From the NCBI RefSeq assembly GCF_004104055.1, contig NZ_QOVJ01000001.1:744001-808000 (forward strand): a DNA stretch of 64,000 nt, given 5' to 3'. Shown here piece after piece: positions 50,610-59,324 of the stretch; position 1 is the first letter of the stretch, and the number at the start of each line of letters is the position of its first letter. The notes beneath the pieces were generated by a model. That model did not search any database and was not told the DNA's origin. It was given only the letters and a program-made list of their open reading frames with translations. Made by a program: the position numbers and the translations under genes. The stretch is from Leeuwenhoekiella aestuarii. Lineage in GTDB: Bacteria > Bacteroidota > Bacteroidia > Flavobacteriales > Flavobacteriaceae.

Positions 50610-51245
50610 CTATTTTCTACCGAAATCTGCAGGAATCTCGCCCCAAGCTTTAGTTTCCCATTTTACAATTACCGTCTTATACGTATTGGTTTTTAACCAA
50701 TTTTCTGCGCGCCTTACTAATTCATAAACATCTTTATTCTTAGAATTCTCTTTAAGTTTAGTATTACACTTCTTCTTTTTGACCCAACCAATTGCAATGC
50801 GAGAGTCAGAATAAATGATGCGATCACTGTTGTTTTTTTTAAGAAAAGCCAGGCCGTGTACAAGTGCTAAGAACTCTCCTATATTATTGGTCCCTTGTTT
50901 AAAAGGACCTTGATGAAAAAGCTGTTTAGTAGTTTGGGTGTCAACACCACGATATTCCATAATTCCTGGATTACCAGAACTTGCTGCATCTACGGCAATA
51001 GAATATAAATTGGGCTCTCCGTATTTTTCCTTTTCGGCGGCAGAGAGTACTTTTTTACTTTTAGAGCTTCCTTTGACGTCTTTATAATCTTTATTGTATG
51101 CCGCTTTGGCTTCCGGAAAGCTGGAGAACGATTTATACTGTGCTCCTGCAAAACCGTCAATCATTGCTTTGCAGTCTTTCCACGATGTGTAAATGCCGGG
51201 CTTTTTACCTTGCCAGACTACATAGAATTTTTCCTTTTTAACCAT
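50610..51245 (-). CDS. rnhA: Ribonuclease H1 with N-terminal viroplasmin (hybrid-binding) domain
   Basis: The enzyme cuts the RNA strand of RNA-DNA hybrids. The 211 residues start with a viroplasmin-type hybrid-binding domain (FYVVWQGKKPGIYTSWKDCK, residues 7-26; FAGAQYKSFSSFPEA), a Lys-rich linker, and the RNase H domain: SIAVDAASSGNPG (first catalytic Asp), NNIGEFLALVHGLAFLK (Glu), IIYSDSRIAIGWV (Asp) and the last acidic residue in IPADFGRK at the end. This two-domain layout is common in Bacteroidota. It lies 50 bases downstream of purN on the same strand. Confidence 0.92.
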   Translation of the reverse strand: MVKKEKFYVVWQGKKPGIYTSWKDCKAMIDGFAGAQYKSFSSFPEAKAAYNKDYKDVKGSSKSKKVLSAAEKEKYGEPNLYSIAVDAASSGNPGIMEYRGVDTQTTKQLFHQGPFKQGTNNIGEFLALVHGLAFLKKNNSDRIIYSDSRIAIGWVKKKKCNTKLKENSKNKDVYELVRRAENWLKTNTYKTVIVKWETKAWGEIPADFGRK

Positions 51246-51295
51246 GAAAAAACATTTTTCATTTCCGCGCAGGCAGAAATCATATATTATATTGG

Positions 51296-51865
51296 TTATT
51301 GTTTCTCTAAAATTTCAGCAATAACTTGCGGAAAATGCTCGTATTCTAATTCATGAATTTTTGCCGCAAGACTTTCTGCGGTTTCTCCTTCTTCGAGTTG
51401 AGTCTTGGCCTGAAAGAGGATAACGCCTTTGTCATACTCGGCAGTAACTTCATGTATAGTAATGCCTGACTCTTTTTCTCCTGCTTCAACAACCGCTTTG
51501 TGTACATGATCGCCATACATACCCTTGCCACCATAAGCAGGAAGTAAAGCCGGGTGAATATTAATTATTTTGCCAGAATAAGCTTCTATTATATGTTGAG
51601 GAAACAACCACAAAAAGCCTGCTAATACTATAAGATCTGGTTGTGTTTGTTTAATTAGATCTAAAACTTGTGTAGTGTCGTAAAATGCTGTGCGATTAAA
51701 ACTAAAGGCACTTATTTTAAGTTTATTAGCACGATCTAATACCTTTGCGGTGTTTTTATTGCTCAAAATCTGAACAACTTGCGCGTCATCTCTATTTTCA
51801 AAAAATTCTGTGATACGTTGTGCATTAGTACCACTTCCTGAAGCAAAAATTACGATTTTTTTCAT
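51296..51865 (-). CDS. purN: Phosphoribosylglycinamide formyltransferase
   Basis: PurN transfers a formyl group from 10-formyl-tetrahydrofolate to GAR in purine synthesis. The 189-residue protein has the N-terminal FASGSGTNAQRI nucleotide-binding loop, LVLAGFLWLFPQHII, the catalytic Asn-His-Asp set in IINIHPALLPAYGGKGMYGDHVH (about residues 103-125) and SGITIHEVTAEYDKGVILFQ. It is divergent from acpP, the standard flavobacterial arrangement. rnhA follows 50 bases downstream. Confidence 0.95.
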   Translation of the reverse strand: MKKIVIFASGSGTNAQRITEFFENRDDAQVVQILSNKNTAKVLDRANKLKISAFSFNRTAFYDTTQVLDLIKQTQPDLIVLAGFLWLFPQHIIEAYSGKIINIHPALLPAYGGKGMYGDHVHKAVVEAGEKESGITIHEVTAEYDKGVILFQAKTQLEEGETAESLAAKIHELEYEHFPQVIAEILEKQ

Positions 51866-51981
51866 ATATAGTATGTGTTGCGAGGCTGCAAAACAACGGA
51901 TTATTATTCGTTTAAATAAGCACTTTGCATTGAATCTTAGAAAGGAAATGTTTAAATTAACGATACATTTTAGACAGGTAA

Positions 51982-52012
51982 TGTGGTAAAACGGTAAAGT
52001 TTGCTATTTTTG
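51982..52012 (+). promoter_or_regulatory. Candidate promoter of acpP-fabF
   Basis: TATTTTTG (52005-52012) is a perfect TAnnTTTG -10 box; TGTG (51982-51985) lies 19 bases upstream as a one-mismatch -33. The acpP start codon is 30 bases downstream. Confidence 0.6.
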
Positions 52013-52042
52013 CCTCCTAATTAAAATTTAAAATTAAATATT

Positions 52043-52276
52043 ATGTCAGACATTGCATCAAGAGTAAAAGCCATCATCGTAGATAAACTTGGCGTTGATG
52101 AGAACGAGGTTGTTGCAGAAGCTAGCTTCACAAACGACCTAGGAGCAGACTCGTTAGATACAGTTGAGCTTATTATGGAGTTTGAAAAAGAATTTGATAT
52201 TCAGATTCCAGACGACCAGGCAGAAAATATAGCTACTGTAGGTCAAGCTATTTCCTATATAGAAGAAGCAAAGTAA
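52043..52276 (+). CDS. acpP: Acyl carrier protein
   Basis: This 77-residue acidic four-helix protein carries growing fatty acyl chains on a phosphopantetheine. The attachment serine is in [16 protein letters not shown] (Ser38). The rest ([34 protein letters not shown]) is the standard ACP sequence. It is followed after 19 bases by fabF and shares the promoter at 51982-52012. Confidence 0.98.
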   Translation: MSDIASRVKAIIVDKLGVDENEVVAEASFTNDLGADSLDTVELIMEFEKEFDIQIPDDQAENIATVGQAISYIEEAK

Positions 52277-52295
52277 GAAGAAAGCAAATTACCTT

Positions 52296-53549
52296 ATGGA
52301 GTTAAAGCGAGTCGTTGTAACAGGTCTTGGTGCGCTTACGCCAATCGGGAACAATATTGAAGAATATTGGGAAGGATTGAGTACAGGTAAGAGTGGCTGT
52401 GCCCCTATTACGTATTTTGACGCAGAAAAGTTTAAAACCAAATTCGCTTGTGAGCTCAAAAATTTCAATGCATTAGATCATTTTGACCGTAAAGAAGCCC
52501 GTAAATTAGACCGTTTTGCGCAGTATGCATTAGTGTCTTCTGATCAGGCTATTAAAGATGCGGGCATAGATCTTGATGTCGTTGATAAATTTAGAGTAGG
52601 TGTTATTTGGGGAGCTGGTATAGGCGGTTTAGAAACCTTTCAGGACGAGGTTATTAATTTCGCTGAAGGTGATGGAACCCCAAGGTTCAACCCATTTTTT
52701 ATTCCAAAGATGATTGCAGATATCGCCCCGGGTAATATCTCGATCAAACATGGTTTTATGGGACCTAATTATACAACGGTTTCTGCTTGTGCATCATCTG
52801 CTAACGCAATGATAGATGCCTTAAATTATATACGTTTAGGACATTGTGATATTATTGTAACAGGTGGTAGTGAAGCTGCTGTGACTAAAGCGGGTATGGG
52901 AGGTTTTAATGCAATGCATGCCTTATCTACACGTAATGAAAGCCCAGAAACAGCATCAAGACCTTTTGATTCTACACGAGATGGTTTTGTTTTAGGTGAA
53001 GGCGCAGGAGCTCTTATTCTTGAAGAGTATGAGCATGCTAAAGCACGTGGAGCAAAAATATATGCTGAAGTTGTAGGAGGAGGGATGTCTAGTGATGCTT
53101 ATCATATGACAGCACCGCATCCTGATGGTATAGGTGTAGAGCGCGTTATGCTTAATTGCTTAAGAGACGCTAACATCAAGCCAGAAGAGGTAGATGCGAT
53201 AAACACCCATGGTACTTCAACTCCACTAGGAGATGTGGCCGAACTTAAAGCAATTACCAAAGTTTTTGGTGAGCATGCGAAGGATATCAATATCAATTCA
53301 ACAAAATCAATGACGGGACACTTACTCGGTGCTGCCGGAGCTATCGAGGCAATCGCTTCAATATTAGCTATGGAAAACAGCCTAGTACCTCCTACTATAA
53401 ATCATACCACTGTTGATGAGAATATAGATAGTTCTTTAAACCTTACTTTGAACAAAGCACAAAAACGTGAGGTTAACGTTGCAATGAGCAATACTTTCGG
53501 TTTTGGAGGTCACAATGCTTGCGTCTTATTTAAAAAGTATAGCGAATAA
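52296..53549 (+). CDS. fabF: Beta-ketoacyl-ACP synthase II
   Basis: FabF condenses malonyl-ACP with acyl-ACP in fatty acid elongation. The 417 residues show the thiolase fold with the Cys-His-His triad: VSACASSANAMIDAL (Cys about 164), NTHGTSTPLGD (His about 303) and NTFGFGGHNACVLF (His about 340-410 region, terminal motif), plus KSMTGHLLGAAGAIEA with its conserved Lys-His. Directly after acpP; rnc follows after six bases. This acpP-fabF-rnc order is conserved widely. Confidence 0.97.
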   Translation: MELKRVVVTGLGALTPIGNNIEEYWEGLSTGKSGCAPITYFDAEKFKTKFACELKNFNALDHFDRKEARKLDRFAQYALVSSDQAIKDAGIDLDVVDKFRVGVIWGAGIGGLETFQDEVINFAEGDGTPRFNPFFIPKMIADIAPGNISIKHGFMGPNYTTVSACASSANAMIDALNYIRLGHCDIIVTGGSEAAVTKAGMGGFNAMHALSTRNESPETASRPFDSTRDGFVLGEGAGALILEEYEHAKARGAKIYAEVVGGGMSSDAYHMTAPHPDGIGVERVMLNCLRDANIKPEEVDAINTHGTSTPLGDVAELKAITKVFGEHAKDININSTKSMTGHLLGAAGAIEAIASILAMENSLVPPTINHTTVDENIDSSLNLTLNKAQKREVNVAMSNTFGFGGHNACVLFKKYSE

Positions 53550-53555
53550 TCACAG

Positions 53556-54302
53556 ATGAGTGTGATTCGCAACATATTTACTTCCCGTTCTGACAAGGAC
53601 GGGAATTTTTTTGTCACCATTCAGAAAATAATAGGATTTAAGCCTAAAACCATTCAGCATTATGAGGAGGCCTTTACCCATAGGTCTATGGCAATTCAAA
53701 ATAAAAGGGGACATGCTTTTAATTACGAGCGTCTGGAGTTTTTAGGAGATGCTATGCTGGGTGCTGTAATCGCAGCACATTTATTTGATGAAGTAGGCAA
53801 GGGTGATGAAGGTTACCTAACAAAAATGCGTTCTAAAGTAGTTAGTCGTGAACATCTTAATGAACTGGGAAGAGATTTAGGTTTACTTAATTTAGTAAAG
53901 TCGGCTATTCCTAAAGAGAATTTTGGTGTGAACATACACGGGAATCTCTTTGAAGCTCTAGTAGGAGCTATTTATCAAGACAGAGGCTATAAATACACTA
54001 AAAAGTTTATCAATAAACGAGTGATTGATCCTTATGTAGACATCGAAAAGCTCGAAGGACGTGTAATAAGCTATAAAAGTCTTTTGATAGAATGGTGTCA
54101 GAAAGAAAAAAGGACCTTTGATTTCAATACCTATGAAGATTCTGGTCAGGACGTAGTTCGTCACTTTTCGGTACGCTTGTTTATAGATGATAAGCAAGTA
54201 GCAAAAGCGCGATCAACTTCTAAGAAAAAAGCAGAAGAGAAAGCTGCTAAGCGAGCCTACTATGTATTTCAAAATAAAATAGATATACATCGCTTTAACT
54301 AA
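53556..54302 (+). CDS. rnc: Ribonuclease III
   Basis: RNase III cleaves double-stranded RNA in rRNA processing and mRNA decay. The 248 residues carry the signature NYERLEFLGDAMLGAVIA (about residues 55-72) with catalytic Glu and Asp, FEALVGAIYQDRGY (second catalytic acid pair), and a C-terminal dsRNA-binding domain from about residue 170 (SYKSLLIEWCQKEK...ARSTSKKKAEEKAAKRAYYVF). An N-terminal extension of about 25 residues is common in this phylum. It is part of the acpP-fabF-rnc string. Confidence 0.96.
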   Translation: MSVIRNIFTSRSDKDGNFFVTIQKIIGFKPKTIQHYEEAFTHRSMAIQNKRGHAFNYERLEFLGDAMLGAVIAAHLFDEVGKGDEGYLTKMRSKVVSREHLNELGRDLGLLNLVKSAIPKENFGVNIHGNLFEALVGAIYQDRGYKYTKKFINKRVIDPYVDIEKLEGRVISYKSLLIEWCQKEKRTFDFNTYEDSGQDVVRHFSVRLFIDDKQVAKARSTSKKKAEEKAAKRAYYVFQNKIDIHRFN

Positions 54303-54396
54303 AATGATTTAGGCGTAATCATATTTACATTTAGATAAAGCTAAATGCTGAGAATATCTCTTGGAGTTTGATTATATTTAACGCTTATTTAAGAAT

Positions 54397-54885
54397 ATGG
54401 CTGCTCTAAAGCTTTTACTGGATGATGTATTTGATTTTGACTTCACTGTCATTGCAATACACTGTTCTTTAGAAGAGTACCGGATAGCATTTTTAATTAA
54501 CAAATATGCCGGTCTGAGGTTGAAAAGTTCTGATGATGTTGATTTTTTTGTAAAAAATGACAAGTATAGCTTTACAGCAATGTATTTTGATGATAAGAAA
54601 AACTACCTGAGCTATACATTGATAGCTAATAAGTACAAGTTGAAGTATGATAAGCGAGTAGTTAACAGTGACCTGTTTACAGAATCTGAGTCAGAACATT
54701 ACAAAACTCTTAACTTAGTTCCCGAAGTTAAAAACGCAGATTATTTACTTAAAATAGAAAGTGACGATGGTAAAATACCCATATTAACACTTTTAGCACA
54801 ACTGAACCAAATACCACAAATAATTACAGCTTACCATGTAGAAGTAAGCTCCCTAAAGTCTAAACAAAATTTAATTTTTGAATAA
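54397..54885 (+). CDS. IPExxxVDY family protein
   Basis: This 162-residue soluble protein belongs to the Bacteroidota family named for its IPExxxVDY motif, here as VPEVKNADYLLKI (about residues 112-124). Other family segments are the N-terminal DVFDFDFTVIAIHCSLEEYR and AFLINKYAGLRLKSSDDVDF. Function unknown. The location between rnc and pyk is the usual place for the family in Flavobacteriia. The stop codon overlaps the pyk start by one base (TAATG), implying translational coupling with pyruvate kinase. Confidence 0.9.
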   Translation: MAALKLLLDDVFDFDFTVIAIHCSLEEYRIAFLINKYAGLRLKSSDDVDFFVKNDKYSFTAMYFDDKKNYLSYTLIANKYKLKYDKRVVNSDLFTESESEHYKTLNLVPEVKNADYLLKIESDDGKIPILTLLAQLNQIPQIITAYHVEVSSLKSKQNLIFE

Positions 54886-56321
54886 TGTCAAACACAAAGA
54901 AAACTAAGATTGTTGCTACACTAGGACCTGCAACCAGCAAGAAGGAAGTACTTCATGATATGATTAAGGCCGGTGTAGATGTATTCCGAATCAATTTTTC
55001 GCATGCAGATTATGATGCAGTAAAAGAGCGTATTCAAATGATACGAAGCCTTAGCGAAGAATTTGGATACAATACAGCAATACTAGCAGATTTACAGGGT
55101 CCTAAACTACGAGTAGGGATCATGAAAGATGAAGTAGTTGTTAATCCCGGAGATAAAATTATATTTTCAACTCAAGAAGAATTTGAAGGCACAAAAGAGC
55201 GTGTCTATATGAACTATCAGCATTTTCCTCGTGATGTAAATAAAGGGGAGCGTATTCTTCTGGATGATGGTAAATTGATCTTTGAAGTTTTAAAGACCGA
55301 TAATGAAAACGAAGTTGAAACTGTAGTAATTCAAGGAGGACCTTTAAAGTCTAGAAAAGGAGTTAACCTTCCTAATACAAACATTTCGCTTCCGGCTCTT
55401 ACCGAAAAAGATATTGAAGATGCAATATTTGCAATAAGCCAAAAAGTAGATTGGTTAGCACTTTCTTTTGTGCGTCACGAAGGAGATTTAATTCAACTTC
55501 AAGACTTGATCAAAGAGCATTCTGAATATAAAATTCCTATTATTTCTAAGATAGAGAAGCCAGAAGCTGTAAGAAATATTGACAAGATTGTTGCGTATAG
55601 TGACGGTCTGATGGTTGCTCGTGGAGATCTAGGTGTTGAGATTCCGGCAGAAGAGGTGCCGCTTATTCAAAAGCAATTAGTACTAGCTGCTAAAAAAGCG
55701 CGTATTCCTGTAATTATCGCTACACAGATGATGGAGACGATGATAGATAGTCTTACCCCAACTCGTGCAGAAGTTAATGATGTTGCAAACTCTGTTATGG
55801 ATGGTGCAGATGCGGTTATGTTAAGCGGTGAAACTTCAGTAGGTAAATACCCGGTTCAGGTGATTGAGCGTATGGCTTCGATTCTTTCTAAAGTTGAAGA
55901 TTCAGAATTGATCAAAGTACCACACACGCCTCCTCATATTCGTACCAAGCGTTACATTACAAAAGCAATTTGTTACCACGCTGCGCTTATGGCTAATGAG
56001 ATTGATGCAAAAGCGATTACAACACTTACCAATAGTGGATATACAGCTTTTCAAATTTCAGCTTGGAGACCTAATTCTCATATTTTAGTATTTACCTCAA
56101 ACCGAATTATTTTAAGTCAGCTAAACTTACTTTGGGGTGTTAAAGCATTCTATTACGATAAGTTTGTTTCTACAGATGAAACAGTAAGAGATATAAACCG
56201 AATCGCTCGTGATAGCGGATACTTAAATATTGGTGATATGGTAATTAGCCTTGCAGCTATGCCAATTACTGAAAAAGGTATGGTAAATACGCTTCGCGTT
56301 CGTGAAATACAAGGGAATTAA
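54885..56321 (+). CDS. pyk: Pyruvate kinase
   Basis: The enzyme catalyses phosphoenolpyruvate plus ADP to pyruvate plus ATP, the last step of glycolysis. The 478-residue protein has KIVATLGPATSKKEVL at the N-terminus, FRINFSHADYDAV, ILADLQGPKLRVG (start of the B domain near residue 70), ISKIEKPEAVRNID (catalytic Lys), VARGDLGVEIPAEEVP, IIATQMMETMIDSLTPTRAEV and DGADAVMLSGETSVGKYP, followed by a C-terminal allosteric domain. Coupled with the IPExxxVDY gene upstream, and closed by a terminator at 56350-56373. Confidence 0.97.
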   Translation: MSNTKKTKIVATLGPATSKKEVLHDMIKAGVDVFRINFSHADYDAVKERIQMIRSLSEEFGYNTAILADLQGPKLRVGIMKDEVVVNPGDKIIFSTQEEFEGTKERVYMNYQHFPRDVNKGERILLDDGKLIFEVLKTDNENEVETVVIQGGPLKSRKGVNLPNTNISLPALTEKDIEDAIFAISQKVDWLALSFVRHEGDLIQLQDLIKEHSEYKIPIISKIEKPEAVRNIDKIVAYSDGLMVARGDLGVEIPAEEVPLIQKQLVLAAKKARIPVIIATQMMETMIDSLTPTRAEVNDVANSVMDGADAVMLSGETSVGKYPVQVIERMASILSKVEDSELIKVPHTPPHIRTKRYITKAICYHAALMANEIDAKAITTLTNSGYTAFQISAWRPNSHILVFTSNRIILSQLNLLWGVKAFYYDKFVSTDETVRDINRIARDSGYLNIGDMVISLAAMPITEKGMVNTLRVREIQGN

Positions 56322-56349
56322 TTCTAAGATTTCTCCCTTATTAATAGCA

Positions 56350-56377
56350 AAGCTCTTTCGATTGAAAGAGCTTTTTT
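56350..56377. terminator. Bidirectional terminator between pyk and dinB
   Basis: AAGCTCTTTC (56350-56359) and GAAAGAGCTT (56364-56373) form a perfect 10-bp stem with a four-base loop and a T run on the + side; the other strand also carries a short T run (TTTGC). It serves convergent pyk and dinB. Confidence 0.9.
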
Positions 56378-56381
56378 ATGT

Positions 56382-57485
56382 TTAAAAATCAAACTTTAGC
56401 TGAACAGCGATTTCTTTCTTATCAGTTAGCTGTTCCTTTTTATCTTCTGTGTTGAGGTTTGCTAAAGTGATACCCAAAAGGCGTACACTATTTTTCATTT
56501 TTTCTTGGTAAAGCAACTCTTTTGCGGTTTCAAGAATAACGTCTTTAGACCTAATATAATAGGAAAGTGTTTTGCTTCGGGTTTTTAAAGTGAAGTCGCT
56601 ATACTTAATTTTTAAAGTAACTGTTTTACCGGCAACATTAGACTTTTTTAGACGGCGTTCAATCTCTTCGGCAATATTCTCGAGACGCTCTAGCATAAAG
56701 ATTTCAGAAGAAATATTTTCACTAAATGTTCGCTCTGCACCTAATGATTTTCTAATTCGGTCTGGCTTTACAGGACTGTTGTGAATGCCTCGAACCACAT
56801 TATAATAATGCTTCCCACTTTTACCGAATTTTTCCTCTAAAAACTCCAGTGTTTTAGTTTTAAGATCATTGCCTGTAAATATCCCGAGTTGGTACATTTT
56901 TTCGGCAGTGACTTTACCCACACCATAAAATTTTCTGATATCTAAAGCTTCGAGAAATGGGATTACTTCTTCCGGGCCAATGGTTTTTTGGCCGTTAGGC
57001 TTATTGACATCGCTGGCAACTTTTGCAATAAATTTATTTACAGAAATCCCTGCAGAAGCATTTAGACCTGTTTTTTCTTTGATCTTAGCGCGTATTTCTT
57101 TTGCAATGAGCGATGCGCTGGGATTCCCTTTTTTATTGTCGCTAACGTCCAGATAGGCTTCATCAAGAGACAGCGGTTCTACCAGATCTGTATATTCATA
57201 AAAAATTTGTCTGATTTGAGCACTTATCTCTCGATACCTGTCAAAACGGGTCTTTACAAAGATGAGTTCTGGGCAGAGTCTGCGAGCTAAACCTCCTGCC
57301 ATCGCGCTACGCACACCAAATTTACGGGCTTCGTAACTCGCTGCGCTCACCACACCACGTTCAGAACCACCACCCACAGCTACAGGCTTTCCTCTCAGTT
57401 CAGGATTGTCCAGCTGTTCTACAGACGCATAAAATGCATCCATATCGACGTGAATAATCTTTCTGGATTTAGGTTCTTCTTCCAT
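56382..57485 (-). CDS. dinB: DNA polymerase IV (Y-family)
   Basis: This translesion polymerase of 367 residues has the Y-family motifs HVDMDAFYASVEQLDNPEL (residues 13-31, metal-binding Asp) and VEPLSLDEAYLDVSD (catalytic Asp-Glu at about 107-108), then KIKEKTGLNASAGISVNKF, KFYGVGKVTAEKMYQLGI (helix-hairpin-helix thumb), and the little-finger domain. The C-terminus ends VQLKFDF, which looks like a beta-clamp binding motif (Q-L-x-F/D-L/F type). The gene is monocistronic. Confidence 0.95.
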   Translation of the reverse strand: MEEEPKSRKIIHVDMDAFYASVEQLDNPELRGKPVAVGGGSERGVVSAASYEARKFGVRSAMAGGLARRLCPELIFVKTRFDRYREISAQIRQIFYEYTDLVEPLSLDEAYLDVSDNKKGNPSASLIAKEIRAKIKEKTGLNASAGISVNKFIAKVASDVNKPNGQKTIGPEEVIPFLEALDIRKFYGVGKVTAEKMYQLGIFTGNDLKTKTLEFLEEKFGKSGKHYYNVVRGIHNSPVKPDRIRKSLGAERTFSENISSEIFMLERLENIAEEIERRLKKSNVAGKTVTLKIKYSDFTLKTRSKTLSYYIRSKDVILETAKELLYQEKMKNSVRLLGITLANLNTEDKKEQLTDKKEIAVQLKFDF

Positions 57486-57620
57486 AGTATGTGCAAAAAT
57501 ACATCAAAGGGCTTTGCGCTCGGCTCTATTTTTAAGCACACAAAATTGTAAATTGGCTTGTTGAATGATTTAGATGAATTTTCAGAATGCTTCAATATTC
57601 ATTCCCTAAAAACAATTAAA

Positions 57621-58286
57621 ATGGGCAAAACAGCAATTATATTGGGTATTACAGGACTAACCGGAAATCTTCTTGCTAAAGCAGTTTTAGCTGATTCTAG
57701 ATATGATAAACTCATCAGTTTTCATCGTAGAAAATCTAATATAACTCATGCTAAATTAGAAGAGCACGTGGTAGATGTTCTTGAATTAGAGAAATACAAA
57801 TCTTTATTTAAAGGCGATATTGTTTTCTGCTGTATTGGTACGACTCAGTCTAAAACGAGTGATAAAGAAACCTATAAACAGATAGATTATGGCATTCCTG
57901 TAAGTGCTGCCCGGTTGTGCAAACAAAATAAAATATCGCAATTTATTGCTATTTCTGCGCTGGGTGCAAATGCAGAAAGCAGTGTTTTTTATAATAAAGT
58001 TAAAGGGGAAATGGAGCGTGATGTACTTAAACAAAACTTAAAGGAAACCTATTTATTGCAGCCAGCATTATTAGCAGGAGATCGTGAAGAAAAACGAACG
58101 ATAGAAAAACTGGCCATACAAGCTTTTAAGTTTTTCAACTTTTTTCTGATAGGACCTTTAAAGAAATTTCAAAGCATAAAACCTGAAGCTTTAGTGGCAG
58201 CAATGCAATACCTTTCCTTCAACACATATGCAGATAACAAAATAGAATCTGATGTAATCAAAAAACTCGCAGCAAAACATGCTTGA
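57621..58286 (+). CDS. NAD(P)-binding Rossmann-fold oxidoreductase (atypical SDR)
   Basis: The start is placed at the ATG at 57621 (MGKTAIILGITGLTGNLLAK), because the frame upstream to 57558 lacks protein-like features and the dinucleotide-binding motif GITGLTGNLL should be near the N-terminus. The roughly 221 residues continue with DIVFCCIGTTQSKTSDKET, ISQFIAISALGANAESSVFY (the Ser-Asn-Tyr-type region of atypical SDRs) and LLQPALLAGDREEKRTIEKL. It resembles HTATIP2-like/semialdehyde-dehydrogenase-type NAD(P)-binding proteins. It overlaps the CYTH gene by eight bases, so the two are co-translated. Substrate unknown. Confidence 0.83.
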   Translation: MGKTAIILGITGLTGNLLAKAVLADSRYDKLISFHRRKSNITHAKLEEHVVDVLELEKYKSLFKGDIVFCCIGTTQSKTSDKETYKQIDYGIPVSAARLCKQNKISQFIAISALGANAESSVFYNKVKGEMERDVLKQNLKETYLLQPALLAGDREEKRTIEKLAIQAFKFFNFFLIGPLKKFQSIKPEALVAAMQYLSFNTYADNKIESDVIKKLAAKHA

Positions 58287-58755
58287 AATAGAACGTAAAT
58301 TTTTAGTAAAAAGTGGAGCTTTTAAAACCGAAGCTTTTTCGCTAAGCGAAATAAAACAAGGCTACCTCAATAGTAATCCTGAGCGAGCGGTGCGTATACG
58401 CATAAAAAAAAATACAGGCTATCTGACCATAAAAGGTAAGTCTGACGAGTCTGGAACAACGCGTTTTGAGTGGGAAAAAGAAATTGAGAAAGAGGAGGCC
58501 GAAGCTTTATTGAAACTGTGTGAACCCGGTGTGATTTCAAAAATAAGATATGAGGTTAAAGCTGGTGAACATGTTTATGAAGTAGATGAATTTTTTGATG
58601 AAAATGATGGACTTGTTTTAGCCGAAATAGAATTGAACACCTCAGATGAAAAGTTTATAAGACCAAATTGGCTGGGAGAAGAAGTTACCGGGGACGTGCG
58701 GTATTATAACTCGCAGCTGAGTAAAAACCCATTTACGTTATGGAAAGAAAATTAA
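58279..58755 (+). CDS. CYTH domain protein (triphosphate tunnel metalloenzyme family)
   Basis: This 158-residue protein carries the N-terminal ExExK signature (EIERKFLV) of the CYTH superfamily, followed by RAVRIRIKKNTGYLTIKGK, TRFEWEKEIEKEEAEALL, VYEVDEFFDENDGLVLAEIEL and SDEKFIRPNWLGEEV. All are typical of bacterial short CYTH enzymes, several of which hydrolyse inorganic triphosphate with a metal. It overlaps both neighbours (8 and 16 bases), giving a tight three-gene operon. Substrate unproven. Confidence 0.9.
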   Translation: MLEIERKFLVKSGAFKTEAFSLSEIKQGYLNSNPERAVRIRIKKNTGYLTIKGKSDESGTTRFEWEKEIEKEEAEALLKLCEPGVISKIRYEVKAGEHVYEVDEFFDENDGLVLAEIELNTSDEKFIRPNWLGEEVTGDVRYYNSQLSKNPFTLWKEN

Positions 58756-59240
58756 TATTTAAACTCTTTATAGTATTGGTTTTTGTGGTGTCTTGTAAAG
58801 AGCACCACGCTAAAGAAGTACCTGTTCTTAGGGATAAACCACAACATACAAGACTTATTTCTGATATAGAAGCAGACCTTAAAGAAGCGGGTTATCTCAC
58901 GATGAATTATGTTGATGAGAAAACAAAAGATACAGTGATTATGCAACAGTATTTTATAGCTTTTCTCAAAAGTGGCCCTAATCGCAAACAGACTAAAGCT
59001 GAGGCAGACAGTCTTCAGAAGTTACACTTAGAACATTTAGGTAAAATGTATGAGTTGGGCTATGCAGATATTTCAGGACCTTTTGGAGATGATGGCGATA
59101 TACGCGGTATTACCATTTACAATACGCCAACACTGAAGATGGCAGATAGTCTGGCAAATCTAGACCCTATGGTACAAGCAGGTAGGTTAGAGATTGAGTT
59201 ACACCCGTGGTGGGCCGCAAAGGGATTCCCGTTGCGCTAA
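58740..59240 (+). CDS. Lipoprotein with YciI-like domain
   Basis: The 166 residues have a lipoprotein signal (MERKLIFKLFIVLVFVVSC, Cys19), then a YciI-like ferredoxin-like alpha+beta domain from about residue 65: QQYFIAFLKSGPNRKQ, KLHLEHLGKMYELGYADISG, GDDGDIRGITIYNTPTLKMA and LEIELHPWWAAKGFPLR. YciI relatives are usually soluble; a lipid-anchored version with a strongly conserved HL...H region is unusual. The start overlaps the CYTH gene by 16 bases. Function unknown; dehydratase or dehydrochlorinase-type chemistry has been proposed for the family. Confidence 0.8.
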   Translation: MERKLIFKLFIVLVFVVSCKEHHAKEVPVLRDKPQHTRLISDIEADLKEAGYLTMNYVDEKTKDTVIMQQYFIAFLKSGPNRKQTKAEADSLQKLHLEHLGKMYELGYADISGPFGDDGDIRGITIYNTPTLKMADSLANLDPMVQAGRLEIELHPWWAAKGFPLR

Positions 59241-59246
59241 AAACAA

Positions 59247-59275
59247 AAAGCCGAAACATCAAGTGTTTCGGCTTT
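59247..59275. terminator. Bidirectional terminator between the YciI-like and TolC genes
   Basis: AAAGCCGAAACA (59247-59258) and TGTTTCGGCTTT (59264-59275) form a perfect 12-bp stem with a five-base loop. Read leftward the T-rich TTGTTTTT tail ends the RND operon. Confidence 0.93.
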
Positions 59276-59324
59276 AAGCTGTTCCTTTAGGGATAAAAGG
59301 CTCGATTAATTTTTAAAATTTCGG

